Shown here: piece after piece, positions 1-9,044 of the stretch
Numbering within the stretch: the first letter of the stretch is position 1
Layout: each line of letters opens with the position of its first letter
Assembly: GCA_963665935.1 (NCBI GenBank)
Contig: OY762510.1
Location: 2,232,001 to 2,296,000 of the forward strand
Origin: Syntrophus sp963665935
GTDB taxonomy: Bacteria; Desulfobacterota; Syntrophia; Syntrophales; Syntrophaceae
Direction of reading: 5' to 3'
DNA: 64,000 bases
Translations under genes and position numbers: made by a program
The notes under the pieces: model-generated
What the model saw: only the letters and a program-made list of their open reading frames with translations
Database searches by the model: none
What the model was told of the DNA's origin: nothing

Positions 1-239
1 TTGCTGGACGTACTGCCCAGAATGAAAAACTGGGGCCCGAATCCAAATTTTCCGCCACCCAGGTCATCAAGTACCTTCAGGTCGACAAGGGTATAGAGGA
101 GATTGAATACGGTACTTTTGTTCAGCGTCAGTTGTTTGGAAATCTCACTGATTCCAAGATAATTGTCGGTTTTTGAAAACAGATCCAGAATGGCGAAGCA
201 TTTTTCTATGGCCGGCACGCTTTTATAGGCGGGGGGCAT
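1..239 (-). CDS. IclR-family transcriptional regulator (N-terminal part, cut by window edge)
   Basis: Reading leftward from an ATG at 239, the frame stays open to base 1. It encodes an IclR-type winged helix: the N-terminal helix (SVPAIEKCFAILDLFSK), then ISEISKQLTLNKSTVFNLLYTL as the helix-turn-helix. It is a close paralogue of the complete IclR protein at 18983-19741 over all visible residues. The ligand-binding half lies outside the window. A dyad 14 bases upstream of the start matches the one in front of the paralogue. IclR proteins often control catabolism of aromatic acids, so a role in aromatic metabolism is likely but inferred. Confidence 0.85.
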   Translation of the reverse strand, partial: MPPAYKSVPAIEKCFAILDLFSKTDNYLGISEISKQLTLNKSTVFNLLYTLVDLKVLDDLGGGKFGFGPQFFILGSTSS

Positions 240-252
240 AAGAACTCCTGAA

Positions 253-270
253 TGTTTTATAGGCAGAACA
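253..270. promoter_or_regulatory. Candidate IclR operator (imperfect palindrome)
   Basis: TGTTTTATAGGCAGAACA lies just upstream of the partial IclR gene. It is an imperfect version of the perfect palindrome TGTTCTATATATAGAACA at 19759-19776 in front of the paralogous iclR, at nearly the same distance from the start codon. Conservation of site and position suggests autoregulation. Confidence 0.5.
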
Positions 271-508
271 CTTGTTTGCTTTATGGGGGTTAATGGCTTA
301 TGCCAATCATAACACAATATGTCAAGCAGTTTCTTAAAGAATCAATTAATGATGGTTTATTTAACACAATAGGAAAAATCTTGGATCAGAGGAGGGTTTA
401 AGTTAGCAGGAAAAGCTGGATAGGATATTTAAGTTATGAAGCGGCTAAATGACAAATCTGAGGGGTGGCATCGATGTAAAAGACATTCAAGGTGTCATGT
501 TATGAAGA

Positions 509-1126
509 CTATCGTATCATGTGGCTTCCTGAATTGATGGCGGAAAGGCGCCAGGGATTGTTCCCTGCTGATCGTGTAAAGGTCCAGTATTCCGTCAACT
601 TCACGTGTTCCGTCTCCCTTCCGGCGACGACTTCGCCACTTGACTCGTCTACGGTATAATTCACCATACTGACATTGAAGCGCACGGTAATAAAAGTTTG
701 ATTGCCCTTCTGCCAGACTTCGGTAATGTCCAGAGAACGTACAGCGATGTCGTCCAGTTTGTTGATCCTCTTTTGCACCCGCAGTTTTTCCGCATCCTGC
801 TGCATGGCCTCGTAGATTTCATCCGTCAGCAGGTTGCGGGCGCCGGACAGATCCCGGTCAGTCCAAGCGTCCTGAATCTGTAAAAATTTCTCCAGGACGG
901 CATCCTTGAAGCGCTTTTCTGTGAACGAACAATCCATCTCCCGGATGACGTTCAGTTTATCGTCTTTGCCACCCACCCCGATTGGGATGCCCTCCCACGT
1001 ATCGTATTGCCGCAGGCCCCCGTAGGCCATGGGCGAATCGGGTGCGGTTATTTCCCCCGCCTGCATCTGTTTCGTGAGAAGCCGGTACATCCAGAAAAGA
1101 AGGGCGCCCAACAGGATGATATCCAT
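509..1126 (-). CDS. Tim44-like domain protein, membrane anchored
   Basis: 205-aa protein with one N-terminal hydrophobic segment (residues about 2-17, IILLGALLFWMYRLL), a short linker, and a Tim44-like (NTF2-fold) domain from about residue 65 to the end, recognisable by FTEKRFKDAVLEKFLQIQDAWTDRDLSGARNLLTDE and a final EYWTFTRSAGNNPWRLSAI. Bacterial Tim44-domain proteins are mostly uncharacterised inner-membrane proteins that may bind lipid or other membrane proteins. An in-frame TAA lies three codons upstream of the ATG, so the start is well bounded. It is separated from the TetR gene upstream by 84 bases. No link to aromatic metabolism is visible. Confidence 0.75.
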   Translation of the reverse strand: MDIILLGALLFWMYRLLTKQMQAGEITAPDSPMAYGGLRQYDTWEGIPIGVGGKDDKLNVIREMDCSFTEKRFKDAVLEKFLQIQDAWTDRDLSGARNLLTDEIYEAMQQDAEKLRVQKRINKLDDIAVRSLDITEVWQKGNQTFITVRFNVSMVNYTVDESSGEVVAGRETEHVKLTEYWTFTRSAGNNPWRLSAINSGSHMIR

Positions 1127-1210
1127 CAGTTCGCGTTATCGAAGACTTTTGGCCACATGTTTAGCCATCATTAACTCCCACCCATTGTGTTATCTTTTCA
1201 AGGCAAATAA

Positions 1211-1813
1211 TTATATATTCTCAGATGACTTGATTCCATTAAAGATCACTTCACATATGTCACCATAATTTTCCAGGAGATCATACGCTTGGTCCTTGAG
1301 CACCCATTTGGTGACCCTATATTCCAGCATGCCCAGCAACAGTGCCTGGATGACTTCTTCATCTATGTCTTTTCTAAAGAGGCCTTCCTCCTGACCCTGC
1401 CGAATGATTTCGAGAGTTTTATCGGTGGCTCTTTTCAATTGGAGAGAGGTTTTTGAGTTGTAAAAATTCTTTTTTACATGCATCTCAAGCATCAAGCTTC
1501 GGGCATAAGCCGGATTTGTTTTGAAATGAAAGAGGTAGAACCAGGTATATTTTATGAGCTTATTGAAAGCATCTTGAATGCCTTCAAGTTGGAACTCAAG
1601 CTCCTCACAGAATTCTTCTATCTTTTGTGCCGGAATTGCAAAGAAAAGGTCTTCCTTGTTCTTGAAGTAGAAATATATCGTCCCTTCGGATATGTTTGCC
1701 TTCTGGGCGATCTCAGTAATACTGACTTCATGGAAATTGCTGTTGCCGAAGACGTCAATCGCTGCTTCAATGATTTGTTTTCTTCGTAAATCTTTCTTGT
1801 TAATCTTTGCCAA
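1211..1813 (-). CDS. TetR/AcrR-family transcriptional regulator
   Basis: 200-aa protein with a classic TetR N-terminal helix-turn-helix (RRKQIIEAAIDVFG, then ITEIAQKANISEGTIYFYFKNKEDLFFAI) and an all-helical ligand domain. It is clearly paralogous to the TetR at 3624-4217: both share FYFKNKEDLFF, IPAQ.IEEFC, FKTNP.YAR and the C-terminal LLENY..IC..IF. The two flank a DASS-type transporter in the same orientation, which suggests local control of uptake of an organic acid. The ligand is unknown; an acyl-CoA is possible because this subgroup resembles FadR/AcrR-type regulators. Confidence 0.85.
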   Translation of the reverse strand: MAKINKKDLRRKQIIEAAIDVFGNSNFHEVSITEIAQKANISEGTIYFYFKNKEDLFFAIPAQKIEEFCEELEFQLEGIQDAFNKLIKYTWFYLFHFKTNPAYARSLMLEMHVKKNFYNSKTSLQLKRATDKTLEIIRQGQEEGLFRKDIDEEVIQALLLGMLEYRVTKWVLKDQAYDLLENYGDICEVIFNGIKSSENI

Positions 1814-2046
1814 TTTAAAACGCCTCTGATACGTTATGGTCTACTAATGGTTTAATATGTCTCGTTGAGGAACGATTTCCCCACCGTAATATTCGAAAAT
1901 GTCCCTTCCCGCTCCGAGCGCTAGAATTGGAAGTCCGGTCCGCACTGTCGATTAAATCCCGAGATCACGGATTATTTATTGAGAGTGAGCATTGCCCGTG
2001 TTGTGGAATTCTTTGGCAGTCAATCTCCAAACTCAATCAAGAAGAA
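1814..2046. other. Intergenic region upstream of tetR
   Basis: No credible gene on either strand. This stretch must hold the promoter of the TetR gene; I could not pick out a convincing -10/-35 pair. It ends at the hairpin described at 2051-2088. Confidence 0.4.
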
Positions 2047-2050
2047 ATAA

Positions 2051-2088
2051 GCCCCGGACATAAACAAGATTCTGTCCATATCCGGGGC
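2051..2088 (-). terminator. Terminator-like hairpin after the DASS transporter
   Basis: GCCCCGGA (2051-2058) pairs with TCCGGGGC (2081-2088), with extra internal pairing. Read on the minus strand it follows the transporter stop at 2117 and is followed by TTATTTCTT. Confidence 0.6.
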
Positions 2089-2116
2089 CGATGATGTTGC
2101 TTTTATGACTTATTCA

Positions 2117-3584
2117 TTAACGGATAACGTCGATCATCTTCCAATAAGGCACGGACACCAGCAGGGAAATGAAGACCGAAGCAACGTAGATCATACCAAA
2201 CTCGGCCACATGAGCCGGCGCCCACCCTCGTCCTTGAATCATCCCTTCAGCCATGGGAATCCAGGGTTGCTGGTAACTCAGCATGAAGAAGTTGATGGCG
2301 ACTAGGTACGCCATGGTCACAACCAGGGGATGATAGCCGAAATCCTTGAAGAGCGGGATCAGCATCATGATGGTCAAGGCACAGGTCGTGAAGCCCCAGG
2401 GGACGTCTATGAACCGAATAAGCATAAGCCCCGCAGTGATGATCAGCATGAACAGCAGGGGCGCGCCCGCTACGGACATGATAGGTCCCTTGATCAGGGG
2501 ACCAAACCATGCGGAGATTCCGGAAACCCCGAAGATGGGAGGCAACGCGACTGCAACACCGAAGAAGCAGACCACATCCCAGTTTATACCGGTGCTGATC
2601 TCCGGACCGGCAATGATACGTAAAATGATGAGAAGAAACAGGGCGCCCAGGGCTGTTGCCGGGGTGGGAATCCCATGGATCTTTTCCGTGGAAAACATAA
2701 TCAGCGTTAGAAGCAGGATAATCAGAGTAATGAGTTCATCCTTCGACAGAGGTCCCAGTTTTTTGTATTCCTCCTTGAACATGTCGGCCGAAAAGCAGAT
2801 GGCTTCTTTCGGTTTGGCAATGAAAAAGGCCAAAACAACATACACAATCGTAATCACAAGCCAGGGCAGGGCCAGAATACGGAACCAGTCGTCAAAATTG
2901 CACATGGCTTTAATTTCCGGGGGGAAAAATCCCTGCATGATCGGTCCAAACAGAGAGCCGGTCAACCAGCCGGTACCGGGAATGACGGCCATTCCCCACG
3001 CCAGGAGGCAGATATAGGCCGAACCCTTGGAGCGGAATTCCAACTTGCATGCTTCTACAATCCCGATGGCAATCGGGACGACAATGGCCACCCGCACGGT
3101 AATGGAAGGCGTCAGGCAGGAAAGGGCAACGCCGATCACCAGCCAGCTTATCGCCAATCCCAGCCAACTCGCCGGGAAGGTTTTCAATACCAGATAGGCG
3201 ATGCGTTTGCCCAACCCCGTTTTCTGGAGAACAAAACCGAAAAACAGTGCGGGGATCAAGGTCCAGACGGCGGACGACGTAAACCCGCCCATGACGACCC
3301 CATAAATCTGCTGCGGTGACTTAAAGGGTACTTTACCCGGAAAGACCAGACCGGCTTTAAAAGCAAAAAAAAAGTGCCAGAGTAACACCAAGGATGAAGG
3401 AAACCCCTGACATAAAGGGCAACATGCCGGGACGGAAGATCCACATCCCCAAGCCAAACAGAATAGTACCCATGACATAATGTCCCAAGGGCGATAACCC
3501 AGGTGCAAATGGCTGCGCCATCGCGATCAAAATGCCGAGGGCTGCAATTAATAGAAGTCCTAACATCTTACGATCTTGCAACAT
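2117..3584 (-). pseudogene. DASS/SLC13-type anion transporter, frameshifted at a T9 run
   Basis: An SLC13/DASS (CitT-like) sodium:organic anion transporter spread over two frames. The N-terminal part (3584 to 3357) begins MLQDRKMLGLLLIAALGIL and runs to LALFF; the rest (to 2117) continues AFKAGLVFPGKVPF and has about ten more hydrophobic segments, ending with the family-typical VSVPYWKM. The switch is in a run of nine T on the coding strand (3365-3373). Removing one T would give an intact protein of about 488 aa, the usual family length. It could be a true null mutation, slippage during expression, or a sequencing/assembly indel. It lies between two TetR paralogues, so a dicarboxylate or aromatic acid substrate is plausible. 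Confidence 0.75.
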
Positions 3585-3623
3585 ACACTACCCTCCTTTC
3601 TTAAAGAAACAATAGTAAGCTCA

Positions 3624-4217
3624 TCAGGTCCGTTTTGGTTTTATCCCGTCGAAAATGAAGTCACAGATCTCACTGTAATTTTCCAGAAGGTCACAATTTC
3701 CCTCATTGAGCAGCCAGCGGGCGACTCTGTACTCCAGCACGGCCAGCAATATATCCCGTACGAGACATGCATCCCTGTCCTTTCTGATAAAGCCCTCTTC
3801 CTGACCCTCCTTGATGATTCCCAGAACGATGTCCGTAAACGCTTTGACCCTGTCAAAGGTTATGGCCTTTGAAAAACGCTTGCTAACGCTCATCTCCAGC
3901 ATCAGAATCCGTGCATAGACCGGATTTGTTTTGAAAAAATAGAGATAGAACCAGATTATTTTTCGCAGTTTCTCTGGAGCGTCCTTGATTCCCTGTAAAT
4001 GGAACTCAAGCCCCTTGCAGAATTCTTCTATCAGTTGCGCTGGAATTGAGAAGAAAAGATCTTCCTTGTTCTTGAAGTAGAAATATAGCGTCCCTTCGGC
4101 TATTTTTGCCTTTCGGGCGATATCCGAGATGCCGGCAGTTTGAAAACCGCTGTTGCCAAAGACTTCCAGAGCCGCCTGGAGAATCTGCTGTTTTCGCAAA
4201 ACTTTTTTATTTAGCAT
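3624..4217 (-). CDS. TetR/AcrR-family transcriptional regulator
   Basis: 197-aa TetR protein, a paralogue of the one at 1211-1813. The helix-turn-helix is ISDIARKAKIAEGTLYFYFKNKEDLFF near residues 27-53. The start has a good ribosome site (AGAGGT) ahead of ATG. It lies 39 bases upstream of the DASS transporter on the same strand, so the two may be co-transcribed. A 9-bp inverted repeat at 4261-4288, about 45 bases upstream of the start, is a possible operator. Confidence 0.87.
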   Translation of the reverse strand: MLNKKVLRKQQILQAALEVFGNSGFQTAGISDIARKAKIAEGTLYFYFKNKEDLFFSIPAQLIEEFCKGLEFHLQGIKDAPEKLRKIIWFYLYFFKTNPVYARILMLEMSVSKRFSKAITFDRVKAFTDIVLGIIKEGQEEGFIRKDRDACLVRDILLAVLEYRVARWLLNEGNCDLLENYSEICDFIFDGIKPKRT

Positions 4218-4260
4218 GTTGAAGCACCTCTAAGAGGAAAACTGAGCCGAAATCCGCATC

Positions 4261-4288
4261 TTATTGGTTTGTCCGGGTGAACCAATAA
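4261..4288. promoter_or_regulatory. Inverted repeat upstream of tetR (candidate operator)
   Basis: TTATTGGTT (4261-4269) and AACCAATAA (4280-4288) are perfect 9-bp arms with a 10-bp spacer, placed upstream of the TetR gene that starts at 4217. The spacing and position suit a TetR dimer site. It touches the terminator hairpin of the upstream operon, so it could instead be part of that structure. Confidence 0.4.
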
Positions 4289-4345
4289 AATGGAGTTTTG
4301 AGTTTATGCGCTGCAACAACAGGGAAAACTCGAAACTCCATTTTA
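4286..4345 (-). terminator. Terminator at the end of the bam operon
   Basis: A 13-bp stem (4286-4298 with 4333-4345; arm TAAAATGGAGTTT), with a further 6-bp inner stem, lies just after the benzoate-CoA ligase stop at 4374. On the minus strand the hairpin ends in ATTTTATT. Confidence 0.7.
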
Positions 4346-4373
4346 TCTGATCATGTTTATTGATCTATTAATC

Positions 4374-5945
4374 TTACAATCCTGTTTCTTTCACCAGTTG
4401 GCGAAGTTTGTAGCGTTGGACTTTGCCGGTTGCCGTCCGGGGCAGTTCCTTGGCATAATGGATCCACCGAGGGGACTTGTAGTGGGCGAGTTTGCCGCGG
4501 ACCAGGTCCTGGATCTCTTTGGTGAGTTCCGGAGATGACTCATATCCTTCCTTGAGGACGACGTAGGCCATGGGTTTTTCCAGCTCATCCTTGTCCGCGG
4601 CGCCGATCACGCCGGCTTCGGCGACGGCGGGATGACCGAGAATCGCATTTTCCACCTCGACGGGGGAGACCCAGATTCCACCGGGCTTCAGCATGTCATC
4701 GGCGCGGCCGGCCCCCACAACGTATCCTTCCTCATCGATATAGAACTTGTCGCCCGTTCTGAACCACTCGCCGATGAAGGCGGCCTTGTTCTTCTCCGGT
4801 TTGTTCCAGTAACGGTCCGCCGTGCAGCCGCTCTTGATCCACATTTCTCCCTGTTCGCCCTGGGGAACTTCGTTGCCGTCCTCGTCACAGAGCTTACCTT
4901 CCACATTGGCCAGAACATGGCCTAAAGTCCCGAACTTCAGGTTTTCGGGGGTGCAGGACAGGTAGATGAAGCCGACGTCGGTGGAGCCCAGACCATCCAG
5001 AATGGATATGCCTGTTAATTCCCGCCAACGATCGAAGGTCACCCGGGGCAGGGCTTCACCGGCGGATACACAGGCCTTCAGGGAGGAGAGGTCATAATCG
5101 TATCCCTTGTCGATCAGGGCGATCATGGCCATGTAGGAACTGGGCACACCGTAATAGATCGTGGGCCTGTATTTTTTGATGACCTCGAACAGGGAATCCG
5201 GTTTGGGCATCCCTGGGAAGAGAACAACTGCTCCACCACTCAGGAGGACGGTGTCGAAGTTGTTGTTGCGGCCATAGGAGAAATACAGCTTGGACAGGCC
5301 GAAGGAGATGTCATCAACACCGGCCTTCACCACGTCATCGCAATGAGCGGTCGCATACATCAGGTCTTTATGGAGATGGATCACGCCCTTGGGCTGCCCG
5401 GTCGTCCCGGAGCTGTATTGCCAGAAGGCCTGATCGTTTTTGTTGACCAGAACCGTCTCCAGCTTGGGAGAGGCAGCCTTGGTGATCTCGTCGTAACTCA
5501 ACTGGCCGGCTGCCGCCGGAGTTCCCACAACAATGAGGTGTTTCAGATATTTGAGTTCATTTTTTACTTCCAGAACTTTCGCCAGCACGGTCTCGTCAAC
5601 AATCATGGCTTTGGCACGGCTGTCGTTGAGGTAATAGAGGTAATCCTTGGGAATGGCCATGGTGCTCAGCAAGACCGGGATGATGCCGGCCTTCATGGCA
5701 CCCAGGATACCGCAGAAAAATTCGGGCCGGTCCGCCATGCTGAGGGCGACCCGGTTCTCCATCTCCAAACCCAGAGAGAGCAGTGCGTTGCCGATCCGGC
5801 AGGACTGTTCCGCAACCTGGGCGTAGGTGATCTTCTCCTCTTCGTAATAGATACAGATATTGTTGCCTCGTCCCTCATCAATATGCCTGTCCAGCAGGTA
5901 GCTTACGATGTTAAACTCCTCCGGGATTGCTTGCATTCTTAACAT
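4374..5945 (-). CDS. Benzoate-CoA ligase family protein
   Basis: 523-aa adenylate-forming ligase of the benzoate/4-hydroxybenzoate-CoA ligase subfamily. It would activate an aromatic acid to its CoA thioester at the cost of ATP to AMP. Visible motifs: the P-loop YSSGTTGQPKGV, the core motif DGLGSTDVGF (the benzoate-ligase version of the usual YGSTE), the hinge GDKFYIDEEGYVVGAGRADDMLKPGG, and the C-terminal PRTATGKVQR with the catalytic lysine. Length fits the family (about 520). A strong GAGGAGGAG ribosome site precedes ATG 5945. It is the last gene of the bam operon, 82 bases after bamI, so benzoate is the most likely substrate. The corresponding Geobacter gene is bamY; orthology was not tested. 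Confidence 0.88.
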   Translation of the reverse strand: MLRMQAIPEEFNIVSYLLDRHIDEGRGNNICIYYEEEKITYAQVAEQSCRIGNALLSLGLEMENRVALSMADRPEFFCGILGAMKAGIIPVLLSTMAIPKDYLYYLNDSRAKAMIVDETVLAKVLEVKNELKYLKHLIVVGTPAAAGQLSYDEITKAASPKLETVLVNKNDQAFWQYSSGTTGQPKGVIHLHKDLMYATAHCDDVVKAGVDDISFGLSKLYFSYGRNNNFDTVLLSGGAVVLFPGMPKPDSLFEVIKKYRPTIYYGVPSSYMAMIALIDKGYDYDLSSLKACVSAGEALPRVTFDRWRELTGISILDGLGSTDVGFIYLSCTPENLKFGTLGHVLANVEGKLCDEDGNEVPQGEQGEMWIKSGCTADRYWNKPEKNKAAFIGEWFRTGDKFYIDEEGYVVGAGRADDMLKPGGIWVSPVEVENAILGHPAVAEAGVIGAADKDELEKPMAYVVLKEGYESSPELTKEIQDLVRGKLAHYKSPRWIHYAKELPRTATGKVQRYKLRQLVKETGL

Positions 5946-6027
5946 CCGTTTTACTCCTCCTCATATTTGTTAGTTGCTGGATTAAAGCGTTACGTTATTC
6001 CTCTGTGCGCCGGCAGGCGAAAGAAGG

Positions 6028-6612
6028 TCAGGGCGCCGTCAGCCCCATGGTCAAAACATACGCCGCCTGCAGGGCCTCGGTGGGACAGAGCGGGAAACAC
6101 TTCCTGCAGGACATGCATTCCCTGGCGGCAATTTCCGGGATAAAACTGATCTCCTTGTGGATCCCCCGGTCCACGAAGCCGATGGCGCTCTTTTTCGCAA
6201 CTTCGGCACAGTAGCGCACACAGAGACCACAATGGATGCAGAAAGACGGCTCCTTGCCGAAGCGGTTCCGATCCGCGCCATACTCCTTGGCCAGATCCTC
6301 CAGGACAAAGGAATCCGGCGCATGAGCCAGCAGGAGCTCCAGGATCATCTTGCGGATGCGGTCGATCTTCTCGGAGCGCGTCCGGACGACCAGACCCTTT
6401 TCCGCCTGGTAAACGCAGGAAACAACGAGCCTCGTCGAACCGCGGCTCTCCAGTTCCACGATGCAGAGCCGGCAGCCGCCGAAGGGTTCCAGCTCCTCGT
6501 GGTAGCAAAGCGTCGGAATGTAGATCCCCGCACCTCGGGCCACCTCTAGAATGGTCATCCCTTCCTGAGCCTTGACCTCTTTTCCATCAATCTGTAAAAG
6601 GATTTCACTCAT
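6028..6612 (-). CDS. bamI: BamI-like NuoG-type iron-sulfur subunit of class II benzoyl-CoA reductase
   Basis: 194-aa protein with an N-terminal [2Fe-2S] ferredoxin domain of the NuoG/HoxU type (CYHEELEPFGGCRLC and a later C, residues about 34-65) and two C-terminal [4Fe-4S] motifs (CIHCGLCVRYC; CMSCRKCFPLC). The molybdopterin part of true NuoG is absent, as in BamI. It would pass electrons between the flavin subunit BamH and the rest of the complex. ATG 6612 was chosen because MSEILLQIDG begins the ferredoxin domain; it overlaps the 3' end of bamH by 8 bases, indicating translational coupling. A longer upstream frame is only bamH read out of frame. Confidence 0.88.
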   Translation of the reverse strand: MSEILLQIDGKEVKAQEGMTILEVARGAGIYIPTLCYHEELEPFGGCRLCIVELESRGSTRLVVSCVYQAEKGLVVRTRSEKIDRIRKMILELLLAHAPDSFVLEDLAKEYGADRNRFGKEPSFCIHCGLCVRYCAEVAKKSAIGFVDRGIHKEISFIPEIAARECMSCRKCFPLCPTEALQAAYVLTMGLTAP

Positions 6613-8536
6613 CTTTTTTACCCCCTCTGACGATCGTTCTCGCTTCTTCCGCAATGGGAGGCGGCACCGGCTCGCCGGAGATCTTCCGCACCGCATTAAA
6701 GCGGGGGGGACATACTTCAAAGCAGGTCCCGCATTTCGTGCATTTCTCCTGGTCGATGATGCTGATCAGGTTTTTGCCGCCGTCGATTGCCTGAACGGGG
6801 CACTTCTTGACACAAATCATACAGGCCTGGCACTTTTCCGGATCGATGACGTAGGCGATCAGCTCTTTGCAGACAAGGGCCGGACATCGTTTCTCCTTGA
6901 GGTGCGCCTCATATTCATCCCGGAAGTATTTCAACGTGCTCAGGAAAGGGTTGGGAGCGCTCTTGCCCAAAGCGCACAGGGCGGCTTCCTGGGCGGTCTC
7001 CGCCAGTTGTTCCAGCAGCTCGAGGTCGCCCTCTTTGCCTTTCCCTTCGGTGATCCGGGTAAGAATGTTGTCCATCTGCCTCAGCCCTTCCCGGCAGGGG
7101 ACACATTTCCCGCACGATTCATCGGTCAGGAATTTGATGAAGTAGCGGGCGGTATCCACCATGCAGGTATCCTCATCCATGGCAATCATTCCCCCGGAGC
7201 CCATCATGGAACCCGCCGCGGTCAGCTCATCAAAACCGACCGGTAGATCCAACAGCGCCTCAGGGATACATCCTCCGGACGGTCCTCCCGTCTGGATCGC
7301 CTTGAACTTCTTTCCGCCGGGGATGCCGCCGCCGATCTTGAAGACGATATCCTTAAGCGAAATCCCCATGGGAACTTCTACCAGACCTGTATTGGTGATC
7401 TTGCCCACCAGGGAGAAGATCTTGGTCCCCTTGCTGCTCTCCGTTCCAATGGAAGTAAACCAGTCGGCGCCTTTGTTGATGATCAGCGGCACATTCGCCC
7501 AGGTTTCCACGTTGTTCAGCACGGTCGGGTGCCCCCAGAGGCCGACGACGTTGGAGCGGACATACTTCGGTCGGGGTTCGCCCGCCCGGCCTTCAATGGA
7601 CGTCATCAGGGCCGTCGATTCACCACAGACAAAAGCGCCGGCCCCCTGGTTCACGAACACCTTAAAACGATAACCGGAACCAAGGATATTTTCTCCCAGC
7701 AGTCCATAGGCCTCCGCCTGCTGAATCGCCAGGGTGATATTTTCTACTGCCAGGGGGTATTCGTGACGGACGTAAATGTACCCCTCCTGGGCGCCGATGG
7801 CATACCCGCCGATAATCAGCCCCTCGAGGACGGAATGGGGATTGCCTTCGAGGACCGCGCGATCCATGAACGCCCCGGGGTCTCCCTCGTCGGCATTGAC
7901 AATGACGTATTTGACCGGATCAGGGGCATTGCGGGAGCCTTCCCACTTGACTCCGGCAGGAAATCCGGCGCCCCCCCTGCCGCGCAGATTGGCCTTTTTG
8001 ACTTCCTCCAGGACCTGCACCGGGGTCATCGAACCCAGGACCTTTCCCAAGGCGGAATATCCGCCGTTCGCCAGATAGTCATCGATGCTCTTGGAGTCGA
8101 TCTTGATGTTATTACAGATGACATTCCGTTCCTGATTCCGGTAAAAGGAGATGTCGTATTCATGGACCGCTTTTTCGCCCGTGGCGGGATCAACGTAGAG
8201 CAGGCGATCGATGACCTTGTTCTCCTTGATGGTCTGGGAGATGATCTCGGGAACGTCATCAGGCGTTACCTGGAGATAACAGATCTCCTCGGGATAGATC
8301 ACCACGATGGGTCCTCTTTCACAAAATCCCGGACACCCCGTGCCCTTGGTATCCACAGTCGCCGTCAGGCCCTGTTTTTCAATCTCATCTTTAAACGCCG
8401 CGATGACTTCCGTGGCGCCGGAGGCCACACAACCGGAACCGGCGCAGATGGAGATACAGGGTTTGCCGGGATCTCTTCTGGATCGTATCTCTTGCCTGAA
8501 GTTTTCTAACTCTTCAGGTGAATTTAACCGCACCAT
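6605..8536 (-). CDS. bamH: BamH-like NuoF-type flavin/NADH subunit
   Basis: 643-aa NuoF-like protein: an N-terminal thioredoxin-like [2Fe-2S] domain (CISICAGSGC, CPGFCERGP), the FMN/NAD(H) core (GRGGAGFPAGVKW; NADEGDPGAFMDR; GAGAFVCGESTAL; GGPSGGCIP), the NuoF [4Fe-4S] motif ESCGKCVPCREG, and two ferredoxin-type clusters at the C-terminus (CQACMICVKKC; CTKCGTCFEVC). The family binds FMN and exchanges electrons with NAD(H). In the BamB-I complex (known from Geobacter metallireducens) this module probably takes part in flavin-based bifurcation. It follows bamG by 9 bases and overlaps bamI. Confidence 0.9.
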   Translation of the reverse strand: MVRLNSPEELENFRQEIRSRRDPGKPCISICAGSGCVASGATEVIAAFKDEIEKQGLTATVDTKGTGCPGFCERGPIVVIYPEEICYLQVTPDDVPEIISQTIKENKVIDRLLYVDPATGEKAVHEYDISFYRNQERNVICNNIKIDSKSIDDYLANGGYSALGKVLGSMTPVQVLEEVKKANLRGRGGAGFPAGVKWEGSRNAPDPVKYVIVNADEGDPGAFMDRAVLEGNPHSVLEGLIIGGYAIGAQEGYIYVRHEYPLAVENITLAIQQAEAYGLLGENILGSGYRFKVFVNQGAGAFVCGESTALMTSIEGRAGEPRPKYVRSNVVGLWGHPTVLNNVETWANVPLIINKGADWFTSIGTESSKGTKIFSLVGKITNTGLVEVPMGISLKDIVFKIGGGIPGGKKFKAIQTGGPSGGCIPEALLDLPVGFDELTAAGSMMGSGGMIAMDEDTCMVDTARYFIKFLTDESCGKCVPCREGLRQMDNILTRITEGKGKEGDLELLEQLAETAQEAALCALGKSAPNPFLSTLKYFRDEYEAHLKEKRCPALVCKELIAYVIDPEKCQACMICVKKCPVQAIDGGKNLISIIDQEKCTKCGTCFEVCPPRFNAVRKISGEPVPPPIAEEARTIVRGGKKDE

Positions 8537-8545
8537 AATTTTCCC

Positions 8546-8998
8546 CTACTCGTAATTTTTTAACACTTCGATTGTCTTGCTCGGCGTCGCCTTGCCGTAG
8601 ACCTTCCCGTCGATTTCCATTACGGGTCCCAGGGCACAGCAACCCAGACAGTTCACCGTCTCCAGGCTGAACTTCAAATCCAGGTCCGTTTCCCCGGGTT
8701 TGATCCCCGTCGTCTCTTCCACCGTATCCAGGACACGCGTTGCCCCGCGGACATGACAGGCTGTGCCGAGACAGACGTGAACCTGGTGACGGCCTTTGGG
8801 GACGGTGCTGAAGACCTTGTAGAAGGTCGCCGCATGCCGGACCGTGGTGATCGGAATCTGGAGCTTTTCACTGACCCGTTCCAGCGCTTCCTTGGGCAGC
8901 CAATGATTTTCCTCCTGGATATCCAGCAGGATTTGAATGAGCGCACTGGACGCACCATGATGCTTTTCGATAATCGAATCGATTTTCTCGTTATCCAT
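8546..8998 (-). CDS. bamG: BamG-like NuoE-type [2Fe-2S] subunit
   Basis: 150-aa NuoE homologue: a helical N-terminal part followed by a thioredoxin-like [2Fe-2S] fold with cysteines in CLGTACHVRG and CLGCCALGPV, ending in the conserved VYGKATPSKTIEVLKNY region. In complex I-like enzymes this subunit sits beside NuoF. It is the seventh structural bam subunit in this operon, 46 bases after bamF and 9 before bamH. Confidence 0.9.
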   Translation of the reverse strand: MDNEKIDSIIEKHHGASSALIQILLDIQEENHWLPKEALERVSEKLQIPITTVRHAATFYKVFSTVPKGRHQVHVCLGTACHVRGATRVLDTVEETTGIKPGETDLDLKFSLETVNCLGCCALGPVMEIDGKVYGKATPSKTIEVLKNYE

Positions 8999-9044
8999 AA
9001 TCGTTATCCTAATCTTCTTTTTTTCCGAAATCCCTTGCCGGGCT

